Part shown: positions 17,500-26,588 of the stretch, in pieces
Layout: each line of letters begins with the position of its first letter
Position numbering within the stretch: the stretch's first letter is position 1
From: CAYUIS01 sp964444825
Lineage (GTDB): Bacteria > Chloroflexota > Anaerolineae > B4-G1
Length of the DNA stretch: 43,193 bases
Direction: 5' to 3'
NCBI GenBank assembly: GCA_964444825.1
Contig: CAYUIS010000029.1
Location: forward strand, 1-43,193
Program-made: the position numbers and the translations under genes
Notes under the pieces: model-generated
What the model saw: the letters and a program-made list of their open reading frames with translations, nothing else
What the model was told of the DNA's origin: nothing
The model's database searches: none

Positions 17500-20400
17500 C
17501 CAGGTCTCAAGGCATCCCTCGTAATCCCTACCAGTCCACCGGGCTCTTTGTGTTGGCCGTTCTCTTGCTGTGTGCGGTCGCTGTTACCCCGCTGCTCAGG
17601 GCTGACACCCCGTGCAGCCATGACGGCGCCTTCCACTATTATCGTGTTGTGGCGATGCAGCACGCCCTGGGCAATGGCATACTGTTCACCCGTTACCTGC
17701 CCGACCTAGCTTTTGGCTATGGCTATCCGTTCTTTAATTATCGCGCCGCCCTGTCGTACTACGCCGCTTTGGCGCTCCACCTAACCGGTCTCACTCTACC
17801 CATTTCTCTCAATCTGGTCTACGTCCTGAGCATCGCCAGTTCCGCCCTCTTTGCCTACCTGCTCGCCAGAGACCTGTTTGGCCCTCAGGCTGGTATCGTC
17901 GCCGCCATAGCCTACGCCTATGCACCATACCAGTTCCTGGATGCGCTTCTTCGGGCGAATGCCCCCGAATCAGTCGCTCTGCCGCTGTTGCCATTGATTC
18001 TGTGGGCCTTCCGTCGCCTAGCCCTTGAAGGGAAACGCCGCTGGTTTCTGCTGAGCATTGGGTCCTTGGCCATCCTGCTTCTGAGCCACAACATCTCCAG
18101 TCTGCTGTTCGTACCCTTTCTCGTCTTTTACCTGCTCACCTTGTGGCTAGTATACCGCGAAGGCTTTCACGGGATAGCTGTAGGTGGCGCCCTTGCCCTG
18201 GGTATGGGCCTGACCGCCTTCTTTTGGGCGCCTGCCCTTATGGAGCGGGACTATGTCCAACTCCATATGTCCCACATCACCCGCAACAATGACTTTCACT
18301 ATAACTTTCTCACCTTGAAAGAGATATTCGCGTCACCTGAAGCAGTAGATACTTCGCTGATGAACCCACCGATGCGCATCCACCTGGGCTTGGCTCAAGC
18401 CATACTGGCAGGCCTCGGGTTCACCATCGGAGTGATTCGCTTGTGCGACCCGGAAGTACGGGCGACACTCATCTTTCTCGCGGGCGTCACTTTGGCAATG
18501 CTCGGGATGAGCACTCGGGCTTCCCTGTGGATGTGGGAGCACATTCCCCTCTTGCCCTTTGTGCAATTTCCCTGGCGACTGGTGGGCCGTGCTATCCTAC
18601 CAGTCTCCCTGCTGGCCGGCGCCCTCGTGCCTGCGGCTTCCACTCTCGGCCGACTCAAGTCCCCCCCCACCCTTTCTATCTCACATGTCACGGCCTTCAT
18701 GTCTGTCGCCTTGATCATACTATCGGCCTTGCCACTCACATACCCACCCCAGGGGTATTGCAGTAACGCTCCATATCCTACCATCGTTGATACCTTTACC
18801 TACGAACGTCAATCTAGACTGGTAGGCGTCGACCCTGAGGGCTCCTATTTCCCTGTGTGGGTCAAGCAAAGACCCAGGACCGGTTCGCCGTTGGAGCAAC
18901 AATACGAAACCGGCAGCACCGTGACTCGCTTTGACGAGACTACCCTGCCAGCAGGGTCAGAGATCGTTGAGGCAACGTACGGCCCGAACAAGGCTGACCT
19001 CATCATCGACACGCCTGCCGCCTTTCACGCCCGCTATATGACCTTCTACTTCCCCGGCTGGCAAGTGACGATCGACGGGCAGTCGGTCCACGTAGGCGCT
19101 ACCGATCCAGAGGGCCTCATCACTTTCGGCGTGCCCGCCGGCACCCATACAATCTCGGTCCGATTCGGCCCAACCACCGTCCGCACGGCCGTCAGTCTAG
19201 TCTCCATCCTGAGCCTTGCTGTGCTCAGTGTTCTTTTTCTCCGGTATCCTCCCGTGAGCCAGTCAGCCAATTGGCACATCACGGAATTTGTGGATCATCC
19301 CTCCGTCATCGAACGCCGGGCTTTGCCGATTGCCTGCTGCTTTTTGGCCATTGTCCTACTGGTGCTAAAGCTCTTCGTGGTAGACGAGGTCTATACCATC
19401 TTCCGCCGCCCCACTCTCCAGGCGGATGGCACACTGGCTAGCGTTGAGCACGCGATGAATCAGGCGTATGACGATGGCATAAGCCTGATTGGCTACGACC
19501 GAGACCGCACCACTATGACTGCTGACAGCGAATTGGGCATAGATCTCTACTGGACACGCTACAACCAGCCGTCCGCTCACTATCAGACAGTCATCCATCT
19601 GATCGGACCTGATCAGATACGCTGGAGTCTGCCGGATACAGCCCGACCGCGGGGCTATGCCGACTATCCGCCCAACTATTCGTGGGTTCCAGACCATTAC
19701 GCTGTTGACAGCCACCAGGTTATGCCACTGCCTGGTACACCACCCGGCACTTATGATATCGTGCTGACAACCTTTGATCGCGAGACGCTCGCTCCGCTGT
19801 CCGTGTTGAACGAACAAGGCCAACCCGCTGCTCCTGAACTGATCCTAGGACAGGTTACGCTGGTTGCACCTACGCGGCCGCCCGAGCTTACTTCACTAGG
19901 GATTCGACGTCCGCTTGAGATTCCTCTCGGCCCGCTCACTTTGCTAGGTGTCGACTTTGATCGGATGGAAGCCGCACCAGGTGATCCGGTCTTTCTCACC
20001 ACTTTCTGGCGTGTGGATCAGCAACCACTGCAGGATTTAGATATAGGTATGACTATCTCTCTGCTGGCCTCCGACGGCGTGGCAGCCGCAGAGTTCGAAC
20101 GCCCACCCACCGCCGAATGGCATACCACGTCCACCTGGACATCTGGTGAGGTCTGGCGTGGTCAACACCCTCTCCGACTCCCGGCATATCTGGAGGATGG
20201 CGAATACACCTGGCATCTCACTCTGGAGCCAATGGCCAACATCCCCAATAGCCAAGCTTCGACAGATCTGGAGTCTACGATCCGCGTCAGCGCGCCTTCT
20301 CACAGCTTTATGGCGCCATCGGTCGATATCCAGGTGGACACACGGCTGGGCGATGTTGCCACGCTGATGGGGGCTCAACTTGAAGCTGACAATGACAATC

Positions 20401-20732
20401 TACGCGCTGGCTCACCTGTTGGCGTCACCCTGGTCTGGCGTGTTGAGAAAACACCCTCGGTCTCTTTTCACGTCTTTGTGCACCTGCTTGATCCGGACGG
20501 GAACCTGCTCGCTCAGTCGGATGGAATTCCCGCCGAATGGTCACGCCCCACCACCGGGTGGCTACCCGGTGAGTACATTTCCGACGCGCACGTGCTCACG
20601 ATCCCATCCGACACCCAACCAGGCAACTACCACCTCGCAGTTGGCCTGTATACTCCTGGCGATGCACGGCTTACCACCCCTAATGGCTCCACTGCGATAT
20701 CCCTCACTACGATCACGGTAAACGGCAGATGA
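17496..20732 (+). CDS. Large GT-C-like membrane protein, PTPS-related/YfhO-like (copy A)
   Basis: 1078 residues. The N-terminal half is polytopic with about a dozen hydrophobic helices. After TM1 comes a C-x2-HDGAFHYYR stretch (Asp43, His47, Arg50), and then GYGYPFFNY. This is the pattern of the membrane domain named 6-pyruvoyl-tetrahydropterin synthase related (PF10131), a name with no proven enzymatic meaning; the fold resembles GT-C transferases. A YfhO-type periplasmic piece lies near 518 (FYFPGWQVTIDG), two helices follow, and then three beta-sandwich modules start near 680, 833 and 977. The last carries VFVHLLDPDG, TTGWLPGEYISD and LAVGLYTPG. It overlaps both neighbours by 4 bases. It is a close paralogue of the 20938-24081 gene. 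A lipid-linked sugar transferase role is inferred. Confidence 0.85.
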   Translation: MTRSQGIPRNPYQSTGLFVLAVLLLCAVAVTPLLRADTPCSHDGAFHYYRVVAMQHALGNGILFTRYLPDLAFGYGYPFFNYRAALSYYAALALHLTGLTLPISLNLVYVLSIASSALFAYLLARDLFGPQAGIVAAIAYAYAPYQFLDALLRANAPESVALPLLPLILWAFRRLALEGKRRWFLLSIGSLAILLLSHNISSLLFVPFLVFYLLTLWLVYREGFHGIAVGGALALGMGLTAFFWAPALMERDYVQLHMSHITRNNDFHYNFLTLKEIFASPEAVDTSLMNPPMRIHLGLAQAILAGLGFTIGVIRLCDPEVRATLIFLAGVTLAMLGMSTRASLWMWEHIPLLPFVQFPWRLVGRAILPVSLLAGALVPAASTLGRLKSPPTLSISHVTAFMSVALIILSALPLTYPPQGYCSNAPYPTIVDTFTYERQSRLVGVDPEGSYFPVWVKQRPRTGSPLEQQYETGSTVTRFDETTLPAGSEIVEATYGPNKADLIIDTPAAFHARYMTFYFPGWQVTIDGQSVHVGATDPEGLITFGVPAGTHTISVRFGPTTVRTAVSLVSILSLAVLSVLFLRYPPVSQSANWHITEFVDHPSVIERRALPIACCFLAIVLLVLKLFVVDEVYTIFRRPTLQADGTLASVEHAMNQAYDDGISLIGYDRDRTTMTADSELGIDLYWTRYNQPSAHYQTVIHLIGPDQIRWSLPDTARPRGYADYPPNYSWVPDHYAVDSHQVMPLPGTPPGTYDIVLTTFDRETLAPLSVLNEQGQPAAPELILGQVTLVAPTRPPELTSLGIRRPLEIPLGPLTLLGVDFDRMEAAPGDPVFLTTFWRVDQQPLQDLDIGMTISLLASDGVAAAEFERPPTAEWHTTSTWTSGEVWRGQHPLRLPAYLEDGEYTWHLTLEPMANIPNSQASTDLESTIRVSAPSHSFMAPSVDIQVDTRLGDVATLMGAQLEADNDNLRAGSPVGVTLVWRVEKTPSVSFHVFVHLLDPDGNLLAQSDGIPAEWSRPTTGWLPGEYISDAHVLTIPSDTQPGNYHLAVGLYTPGDARLTTPNGSTAISLTTITVNGR

Positions 20733-20941
20733 GCAAGCATACCCTTCGGCGTATCAAGTTCGCAGCGGGGATTGTGTGCGCGCTGGCCATTGGCCTGACG
20801 ACGTTCCCATCTCCCCTGCAACTCTCGCAGCGGTTGCTGGGCAAATCCATTGACTCTTGGATCTTTTGTTGGAATGACTGGTGGATTGAGCGTGCCCTTT
20901 CCGAGCTAAAGGGTCAGCCCTCTCGGAACGCAGGACAATGA
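20729..20941 (+). pseudogene. Truncated N-terminus of a YfhO/GT-C-like gene (70 codons)
   Basis: The 70-residue product starts with a basic N-terminus and one hydrophobic helix (about 8-26), then G-K-S-I-D-S-W with W-x2-WWIER at 48-55. This aligns with residues 37-53 of the 828-residue protein at 24078 (GGSVDLW, then W-x2-WWIKR). After about residue 63 the similarity stops and six unrelated residues lead to a stop. Both ends keep 4-base ATGA overlaps with the flanking large genes. The best reading is the 5' remnant of a second copy of the 24078 gene, left by a deletion in a duplicated two-gene unit. It may still be translated as a small membrane peptide. Confidence 0.75.
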
Positions 20942-23900
20942 CTATACATTCAAGGGATAGCAGCCGACTCTCCAATCTGTCAATGGCCCTTCATTGTCTG
21001 TCGTTGGCCATCCTCCTTTTCCCCGCCATCCAACCACTCCTCACTGCGGACTTTACGTGCGGCTATGACAACACGTTCCACCTATGGCGAGCTGTGGAGA
21101 CCGCAAACCTGCTTGGACGTGGGATTGTTTTCAGTCGCTGGGCACCCAATATGGCCCACGGCTACGGTTATCCTCTGTTCAACTTTGCCGCTCCTGGCTC
21201 GACATACGGTCCCGCGATTCTCTCCATGCTGGGCCTGCCCTGGTCGTGGGCGCTGAATATCGCCTTTGCCGTGGGCTGGATCCTCTCGGCTTTTGCAATG
21301 TACCTCTTTGCCAGCGATATCCTGGGCCGTAGCGGAGGGACGATTGCCGCCGTCCTCTATACCTATGCTCCATTCCACGCATATGACGTCTTATACCGAG
21401 GAAGCCTCTCGCAGGCCAGTGCGTGGTTTCTCCCTCCTCTGATACTCTGGGCCCTCCGTCGCTCCGACCGCCGGATCGGTTTTGCCACATGTGCAATCGG
21501 TTTCGCTGGATTGGTTCTGACGCACAATGCCTTTGCACTTTTGTTCGCCCCGCTCCTCTTGGGCTATGCGCTTGTCATGGGATATCAACACAGCCGCAGA
21601 GCGGCTGCGTATAGCGCAGCCGCACTTCTGATGGGCCTTGGACTGAGTGCTTTCTTCTGGTTTCCAGCTCTGGCGGAACTCGGTTTTGTCCACAGCGAAC
21701 GACTGACTGGGGCTTGGGTGTTCGAGTACGCCAACAACTATCTCCCCATCGAACAGCTTTTCGCTCCACCGCGCACCGCCGACGTTGCCTTGATCAACGA
21801 CTGGCCACCGCGAGGGCTCGGACTGATCCCGGCGCTCTTGGCGGGAATTGGACTCGTCACGGCACTGCGTAATCGCCAGCATCGGTTGCACGCAGCCTTT
21901 TTCGCTCCAGCTCTTGTCGTCTGTCTGTTCCTAACTCTACCAATCTCACGGCCACTTTGGAACGCCCTGCCGCTCTTGCAGCGAGTCCAGTTTCCCTGGC
22001 GATTGGTCGGCCCCGCAACCCTCTGTGCCGCCGTCTTGGCCGGTGCCAGCCTGACGCGTGATCGGTCGGCCGGTCACCCGATTGCCACTGGTGTCGCGTC
22101 TCTCCTGCTCGTCGGACTGCTGATCTTTGGTCATCTGGGGTGGTTCTACCCCCGCCACTGTCCCCCTCCTGGTGATATCTCAACTGCTGGGATGATCGAC
22201 TGGGAACGGGCTACTGGCACACTGGGAAGTACAGCCAAGGGCGAGTATCTGCCCATCTGGGTCGATCACATGCCTGATGACGACCATACACCAAGTATTG
22301 ATGAGTCTGATACCGAGAGGCTTATCCCGCGCCTGCCGGCCCAGAGTCTGCCAGAGGGAACACTCATTCCAGACGCCGAGTACGGTCCAACGGAATCCAC
22401 TATTGAACTGGATACTCCTGTCTCCTTCGAAGCTCGCTATCGGTCTTTCTACTACCCGGGCTGGCGTGTCACCATAGACGGCAACCCTGTCACGGTGGGA
22501 CCCACGGAGACCCACGGCCTCTTGGGATTCCACGTCCCGTCAGGCCAGCATACGATCCACGTTTGTTTCGGAGAAACGGCACTTCGGCTAGCATCTGACG
22601 TCGTATCTTTGTTCAGCTTGGGCGTCCTTGCTACAATCCTGCTCGCTCATCCATTCGACCACTCCTTTTATCACACAAGGCACCGATCAGACCTCGCACC
22701 CGTGTTGTCCGTCATAGCTGCTATTCTGATCGTCACCTGCAAGGTCACCATCCTCGACCGGGTGGACAATCCGATCCGACGCTCCAATCTGCTGGACGGT
22801 CATCTACAATACGCGGACGTGTCTGCGGAGGTTACGTTCGGTGATGAGTTTGTCTTGCTGGGCCACGATGCACTTCCGCAGAGCGTAGTCAGTGGGGAGC
22901 GCATCAGGGTGAACACCTTTTGGCGTGCGCTTCAGCCCGGCGGTGCCGATTATGGCGTCACCATCAACATCGTGGACACACAGGGCTACCATTGGAGCGG
23001 CCCTGACGTCCGTCCAAGTCGCTGGCATCGCGTCCCGCCCCCGGTACAGGAGTGGTCACCCAGCCACTATGCCTCGATTGATCTGGATGCGCCGCTCCTG
23101 GCCGGCACTCCGCCGGGCACCTATGGGGTAGAGGCCGTTGTGTTCGACCGGGACACACTGATTCCTCTGACCGCTTATGACGCCAGTATGCGCGCCCTTG
23201 GTCCCTCGTTGCTACTTGGTCACGTCACCGTGCTTCCTGCCACCAAGCCCAGCGAGCCCGACTCACTGGATATTCAACACCGTCTCGAAAGCCGACTCGG
23301 CCCTCTCACACTCCTTGGTGCTGACTTTGATCGTGACCAGGCTGCTCCTGGCGACCCGATGCTTTTCACTGTCTTCTGGCACGTGGACCAGCAGCCAAGT
23401 CCGGGTTCTGACCTGACCCTACGTCTGACGCTCCTGAATCCTGACGGATCTGTTGCTGCTACGTTCGATCTCCCGCCGACCACCGGGTGGCATCCCACAT
23501 CCATTTGGAAACCGGGTCAAATCTGGCGAGGACAGCATCTCATTCACCTGCCTGCCGATCTGGACAGCGGTGACCACACCTGGCGAGTGAGTCTGGAACC
23601 AATCCAACAGTCCACATCCCTCCCATCGCTGACACACATCACCGCCCCGCTGCGCGTCCTGACCCCACCTCCCATCGACTCAGAAATCGGTGTTCGTCTG
23701 GGCGACTATACCATTTTGGGTATCAATGTTGAGCCTGGCACCTCGGATCTGATCCCTGGCACTCCCGTCACCGTTCGTCTTGTCTGGCACGCTGAGCAGG
23801 AGACTCGCACTTCCTACCACGTCTTCCTCCACCTCCTTGATTCCGATGGCAGGTTGATCGCCCAGTCTGACGGTATACCGGCCAACTGGACACGACCCAC

Positions 23901-24081
23901 AACAGGCTGGTTGCCAGGCGAGTACATTACCGACGAGCGAGTGCTAACCATTCCACCTGATGTAGATGAGGGACAGTATACCCTTCTCACCGGTATGTAT
24001 ATTCCCGGCGCAGAAAGGCTCACCACATCTGCCGGCGAAGACGCTGTGCGACTAGCTACACTCACAGTGGAGACCCAATGA
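20938..24081 (+). CDS. Large GT-C-like membrane protein, PTPS-related/YfhO-like (copy B)
   Basis: 1047 residues, same architecture as copy A at 17496. The N-terminal membrane half has CGYDNTFHLWR (Asp44, His48, Arg51) after TM1 and then HGYGYPLFNF. A YfhO-type segment YYPGWRVTIDG lies near 504, two helices follow, and three beta-sandwich modules start near 658, 816 and 948. Modules 2 and 3 are strikingly similar to copy A: GPLTLLG-x-DFDR, APGDP, VDQQP, QSDGIPA, RPTTGWLPGEYI. That indicates a fairly recent duplication or gene conversion of the C-terminal half. The start is the ATG at 20938, overlapping the fragment's stop; its own stop overlaps the next ATG. Confidence 0.85.
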   Translation: MTIHSRDSSRLSNLSMALHCLSLAILLFPAIQPLLTADFTCGYDNTFHLWRAVETANLLGRGIVFSRWAPNMAHGYGYPLFNFAAPGSTYGPAILSMLGLPWSWALNIAFAVGWILSAFAMYLFASDILGRSGGTIAAVLYTYAPFHAYDVLYRGSLSQASAWFLPPLILWALRRSDRRIGFATCAIGFAGLVLTHNAFALLFAPLLLGYALVMGYQHSRRAAAYSAAALLMGLGLSAFFWFPALAELGFVHSERLTGAWVFEYANNYLPIEQLFAPPRTADVALINDWPPRGLGLIPALLAGIGLVTALRNRQHRLHAAFFAPALVVCLFLTLPISRPLWNALPLLQRVQFPWRLVGPATLCAAVLAGASLTRDRSAGHPIATGVASLLLVGLLIFGHLGWFYPRHCPPPGDISTAGMIDWERATGTLGSTAKGEYLPIWVDHMPDDDHTPSIDESDTERLIPRLPAQSLPEGTLIPDAEYGPTESTIELDTPVSFEARYRSFYYPGWRVTIDGNPVTVGPTETHGLLGFHVPSGQHTIHVCFGETALRLASDVVSLFSLGVLATILLAHPFDHSFYHTRHRSDLAPVLSVIAAILIVTCKVTILDRVDNPIRRSNLLDGHLQYADVSAEVTFGDEFVLLGHDALPQSVVSGERIRVNTFWRALQPGGADYGVTINIVDTQGYHWSGPDVRPSRWHRVPPPVQEWSPSHYASIDLDAPLLAGTPPGTYGVEAVVFDRDTLIPLTAYDASMRALGPSLLLGHVTVLPATKPSEPDSLDIQHRLESRLGPLTLLGADFDRDQAAPGDPMLFTVFWHVDQQPSPGSDLTLRLTLLNPDGSVAATFDLPPTTGWHPTSIWKPGQIWRGQHLIHLPADLDSGDHTWRVSLEPIQQSTSLPSLTHITAPLRVLTPPPIDSEIGVRLGDYTILGINVEPGTSDLIPGTPVTVRLVWHAEQETRTSYHVFLHLLDSDGRLIAQSDGIPANWTRPTTGWLPGEYITDERVLTIPPDVDEGQYTLLTGMYIPGAERLTTSAGEDAVRLATLTVETQ

Positions 24082-26564
24082 GCAGACTTTGGCGTTTGTC
24101 ATCCCTGATTCTGGTCTGTTATCTGTTGCTGACGGTAGTGATGACCTGGCCAGTCGCCGCTCACCCAGGCACACATCTACCCGGAGGTTCCGTTGATCTA
24201 TGGTCACACCAGTGGACATTCTGGTGGATCAAGCGTTGTTTCGAAAACAGACAGAATCCATTTTACACCTCGCTCCTGTTCCATCCCGTTGGTGTCTCGC
24301 TGGCAAACCACAATATCGCCTGGATCAACATTGCCCTCTGGCTCCCCTTGCAGGCCATAGTCGGAAGCACCACTGCATACAGCCTGATCTTTATGGCGGT
24401 ATTTGCGTTGAATGGCTTTGCCGTTTTTCTGCTGGCTCACAGAGTCACAAGCTCCCTCCCCGCCGCTTTCATCGGAGGATTGGTCTATGGTTTCTGGCCC
24501 TACATTCTGTCCCACTACGGACAACCCAACATGATGATGGCCTGTTGGCTCCCCCTGGCCCTCCTCTTCCTGCAACGCACGCTCGATCAAGGCCGGAAAC
24601 GGGACGCCCTCCTAGCAGCGATCTTTCTGGCTTTAACGGGAGTAGGCCGCTGGCAGATGTTGGTGATGGGAAGTTTTTTGATCGGCCTTTATACTCTCTA
24701 CAGAGTGCTAGGAGAAAGGGCCTGCAGAAACAGACGCAGCTTGGGGCTACTGGTCCTGATAGTCGTCGCAGCAGGCACACTGATGCTCCCGCTCGCGGCC
24801 CCTGTAGCTGTCGCTCAGCTAGGTCGGCAATACCCGGAGGATCTGTTCATAGGCGACCAAACCAAAGGACAGACAGATTTACTGGCCTATGTGCTTCCCA
24901 GCCGTAACCATCCCTTATGGAGCGATGCTCTCCTGCGAGTCTATGAGAACTTTGTCGACAACAAGGTCTATGTTGCCTTTCTGGGATACACTACCCTCGC
25001 GCTCGCACTGTACGGCACTGTGAAGAACTGGAAACAGGCACGCTTCTGGTTGGTGGCCGCGCTTATGTACATTGTCTTGGCTCTCGGCCCTCAACTCCGC
25101 GTCAATGGGCAGCTCTATTCACAGATTCCAATGCCATACCGGCTGATAGACAACGTGCCGCTGATTCAGCTTGTCCGTAACCCTGATCGCTTCAATGTAA
25201 TACTGGGGCTCCCTGTGGGGATGCTCGTGGCGCTGGGCACGGAAGCCTTGCTTCGCAGCCGACTCCTGAGCCGACAACCGATTCTGGTGGTGTCTGGACT
25301 ATGTGTGTTGATCCTACGCGAGTTCAGTCTCATTCCATATCCTACAGCATCCACCTTCACGCCAGCCTGGTACAGCCAACTTGCTCAAGAACCAGGAAGC
25401 TTTGCCGTGCTGGATCTGCCTATGCAACCCGAGACTTTCGATAAACACTACATGTTCTATCAGATCACTCACGGCAAGCCACTGGTGGAAGGGAAGGTAT
25501 CCCGTCCACCACGGGAGGCATTTTCGTTCATAGACAGTGTCGCTTTTCTAAGCGAGCTGAAAAAAGACAACACGATGGATACCAGTATCGTGAATGTATC
25601 CCACTGTTTGCGAGCCTTGGCCAACACAGACATCCGGTATATCATCATTCACAAGAATCTGGCTAGCCCTGGACAACTGGCTGCTTGGAGGGACTGGCTG
25701 ACCTTCGAACCAAGATATGAGGGGCCAGACCTGCTCATCTATTCCACTGATCCTCGACTCGACTCTGACTACTCGCTCGCTCACCGGCTGACTGATGAGA
25801 TTGGGATCATTCGGGCAACTATTGAGCCATCCAGCACTATTCAAGGAGCGCTCGCGCACATAGATGTTCGATGGGGAAGCACGACTGCCCCGGGTCAAGA
25901 CTATGATGTTTGCTTCAGCATGACGAATCGAACCCTCACAGGCGATTCAGCTCAGTCAGATTGTTGGCCACTCTCCCCACCTTGGCCTACGTCCTACTGG
26001 AGGGCCGAGGAGATCGTAAAAGGCACCTACGCACTCCACATTGACCAATCACTGAGGCCAGGAAGCTACTCATTGGTCTCCGAACTGAGAGATCCCACAA
26101 CCCATAGGATGTTTGGTGATCCTGTCACCTGGGGACACATAGAGGTAGAACCACTGCAACCAGCATTCCCGCTGCAGGCGACGTGGGCAGGCGCGATTCT
26201 CCTCCACGGATTCGACCTACAGCAATCGATCGAATCTCTGGAGTTAACCGCCTATTGGCAGGCCCTGCAAGAAATGGATATCTCGTATAAGGTGTTTGTG
26301 CACCTGATTGACTCAGCTAGCGGCAGACCTGTAGTCCAAGATGACGCAGTACCACGCCGCTGGACATACCCAACCACTGAGTGGACACGGAACGAAGTAG
26401 TGGATGATACGATTCTCCTGCCGCTCGACGGAGTACCACGGGGCCGATACGACCTGGTGATCGGACTATACGACCCGGCAACAGGAGAGCGGTTACCTGC
26501 TTTCTCTGCTCAGGGTAGCCGGTACTCGGACGATGCTGTGCCTTTGACTATGGTGCAGCACTAG
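24078..26564 (+). CDS. GT-C-like polytopic membrane protein with C-terminal beta-sandwich modules
   Basis: 828 residues. After TM1 (about 8-26) comes GGSVDLWSHQWTFWW at 36-50, where Asp40 occupies the position of the acidic residue that GT-C enzymes place in their first outer loop. About ten more helices reach residue about 440. A soluble extracytoplasmic region follows, with one degenerate module (about 590-690) and one canonical module from about 720 (LTAYWQALQ, YKVFVHLIDS, YPTTEWTRNEVVDD, DLVIGLYDPATGERLP). I do not know the substrate. It overlaps the previous gene by 4 bases. The 70-codon remnant at 20729 is derived from a relative of this gene. The next gene starts 24 bp downstream. Confidence 0.82.
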   Translation: MSRLWRLSSLILVCYLLLTVVMTWPVAAHPGTHLPGGSVDLWSHQWTFWWIKRCFENRQNPFYTSLLFHPVGVSLANHNIAWINIALWLPLQAIVGSTTAYSLIFMAVFALNGFAVFLLAHRVTSSLPAAFIGGLVYGFWPYILSHYGQPNMMMACWLPLALLFLQRTLDQGRKRDALLAAIFLALTGVGRWQMLVMGSFLIGLYTLYRVLGERACRNRRSLGLLVLIVVAAGTLMLPLAAPVAVAQLGRQYPEDLFIGDQTKGQTDLLAYVLPSRNHPLWSDALLRVYENFVDNKVYVAFLGYTTLALALYGTVKNWKQARFWLVAALMYIVLALGPQLRVNGQLYSQIPMPYRLIDNVPLIQLVRNPDRFNVILGLPVGMLVALGTEALLRSRLLSRQPILVVSGLCVLILREFSLIPYPTASTFTPAWYSQLAQEPGSFAVLDLPMQPETFDKHYMFYQITHGKPLVEGKVSRPPREAFSFIDSVAFLSELKKDNTMDTSIVNVSHCLRALANTDIRYIIIHKNLASPGQLAAWRDWLTFEPRYEGPDLLIYSTDPRLDSDYSLAHRLTDEIGIIRATIEPSSTIQGALAHIDVRWGSTTAPGQDYDVCFSMTNRTLTGDSAQSDCWPLSPPWPTSYWRAEEIVKGTYALHIDQSLRPGSYSLVSELRDPTTHRMFGDPVTWGHIEVEPLQPAFPLQATWAGAILLHGFDLQQSIESLELTAYWQALQEMDISYKVFVHLIDSASGRPVVQDDAVPRRWTYPTTEWTRNEVVDDTILLPLDGVPRGRYDLVIGLYDPATGERLPAFSAQGSRYSDDAVPLTMVQH

Positions 26565-26588
26565 AGAGGCGAGCCGAGGACTGTCGCA

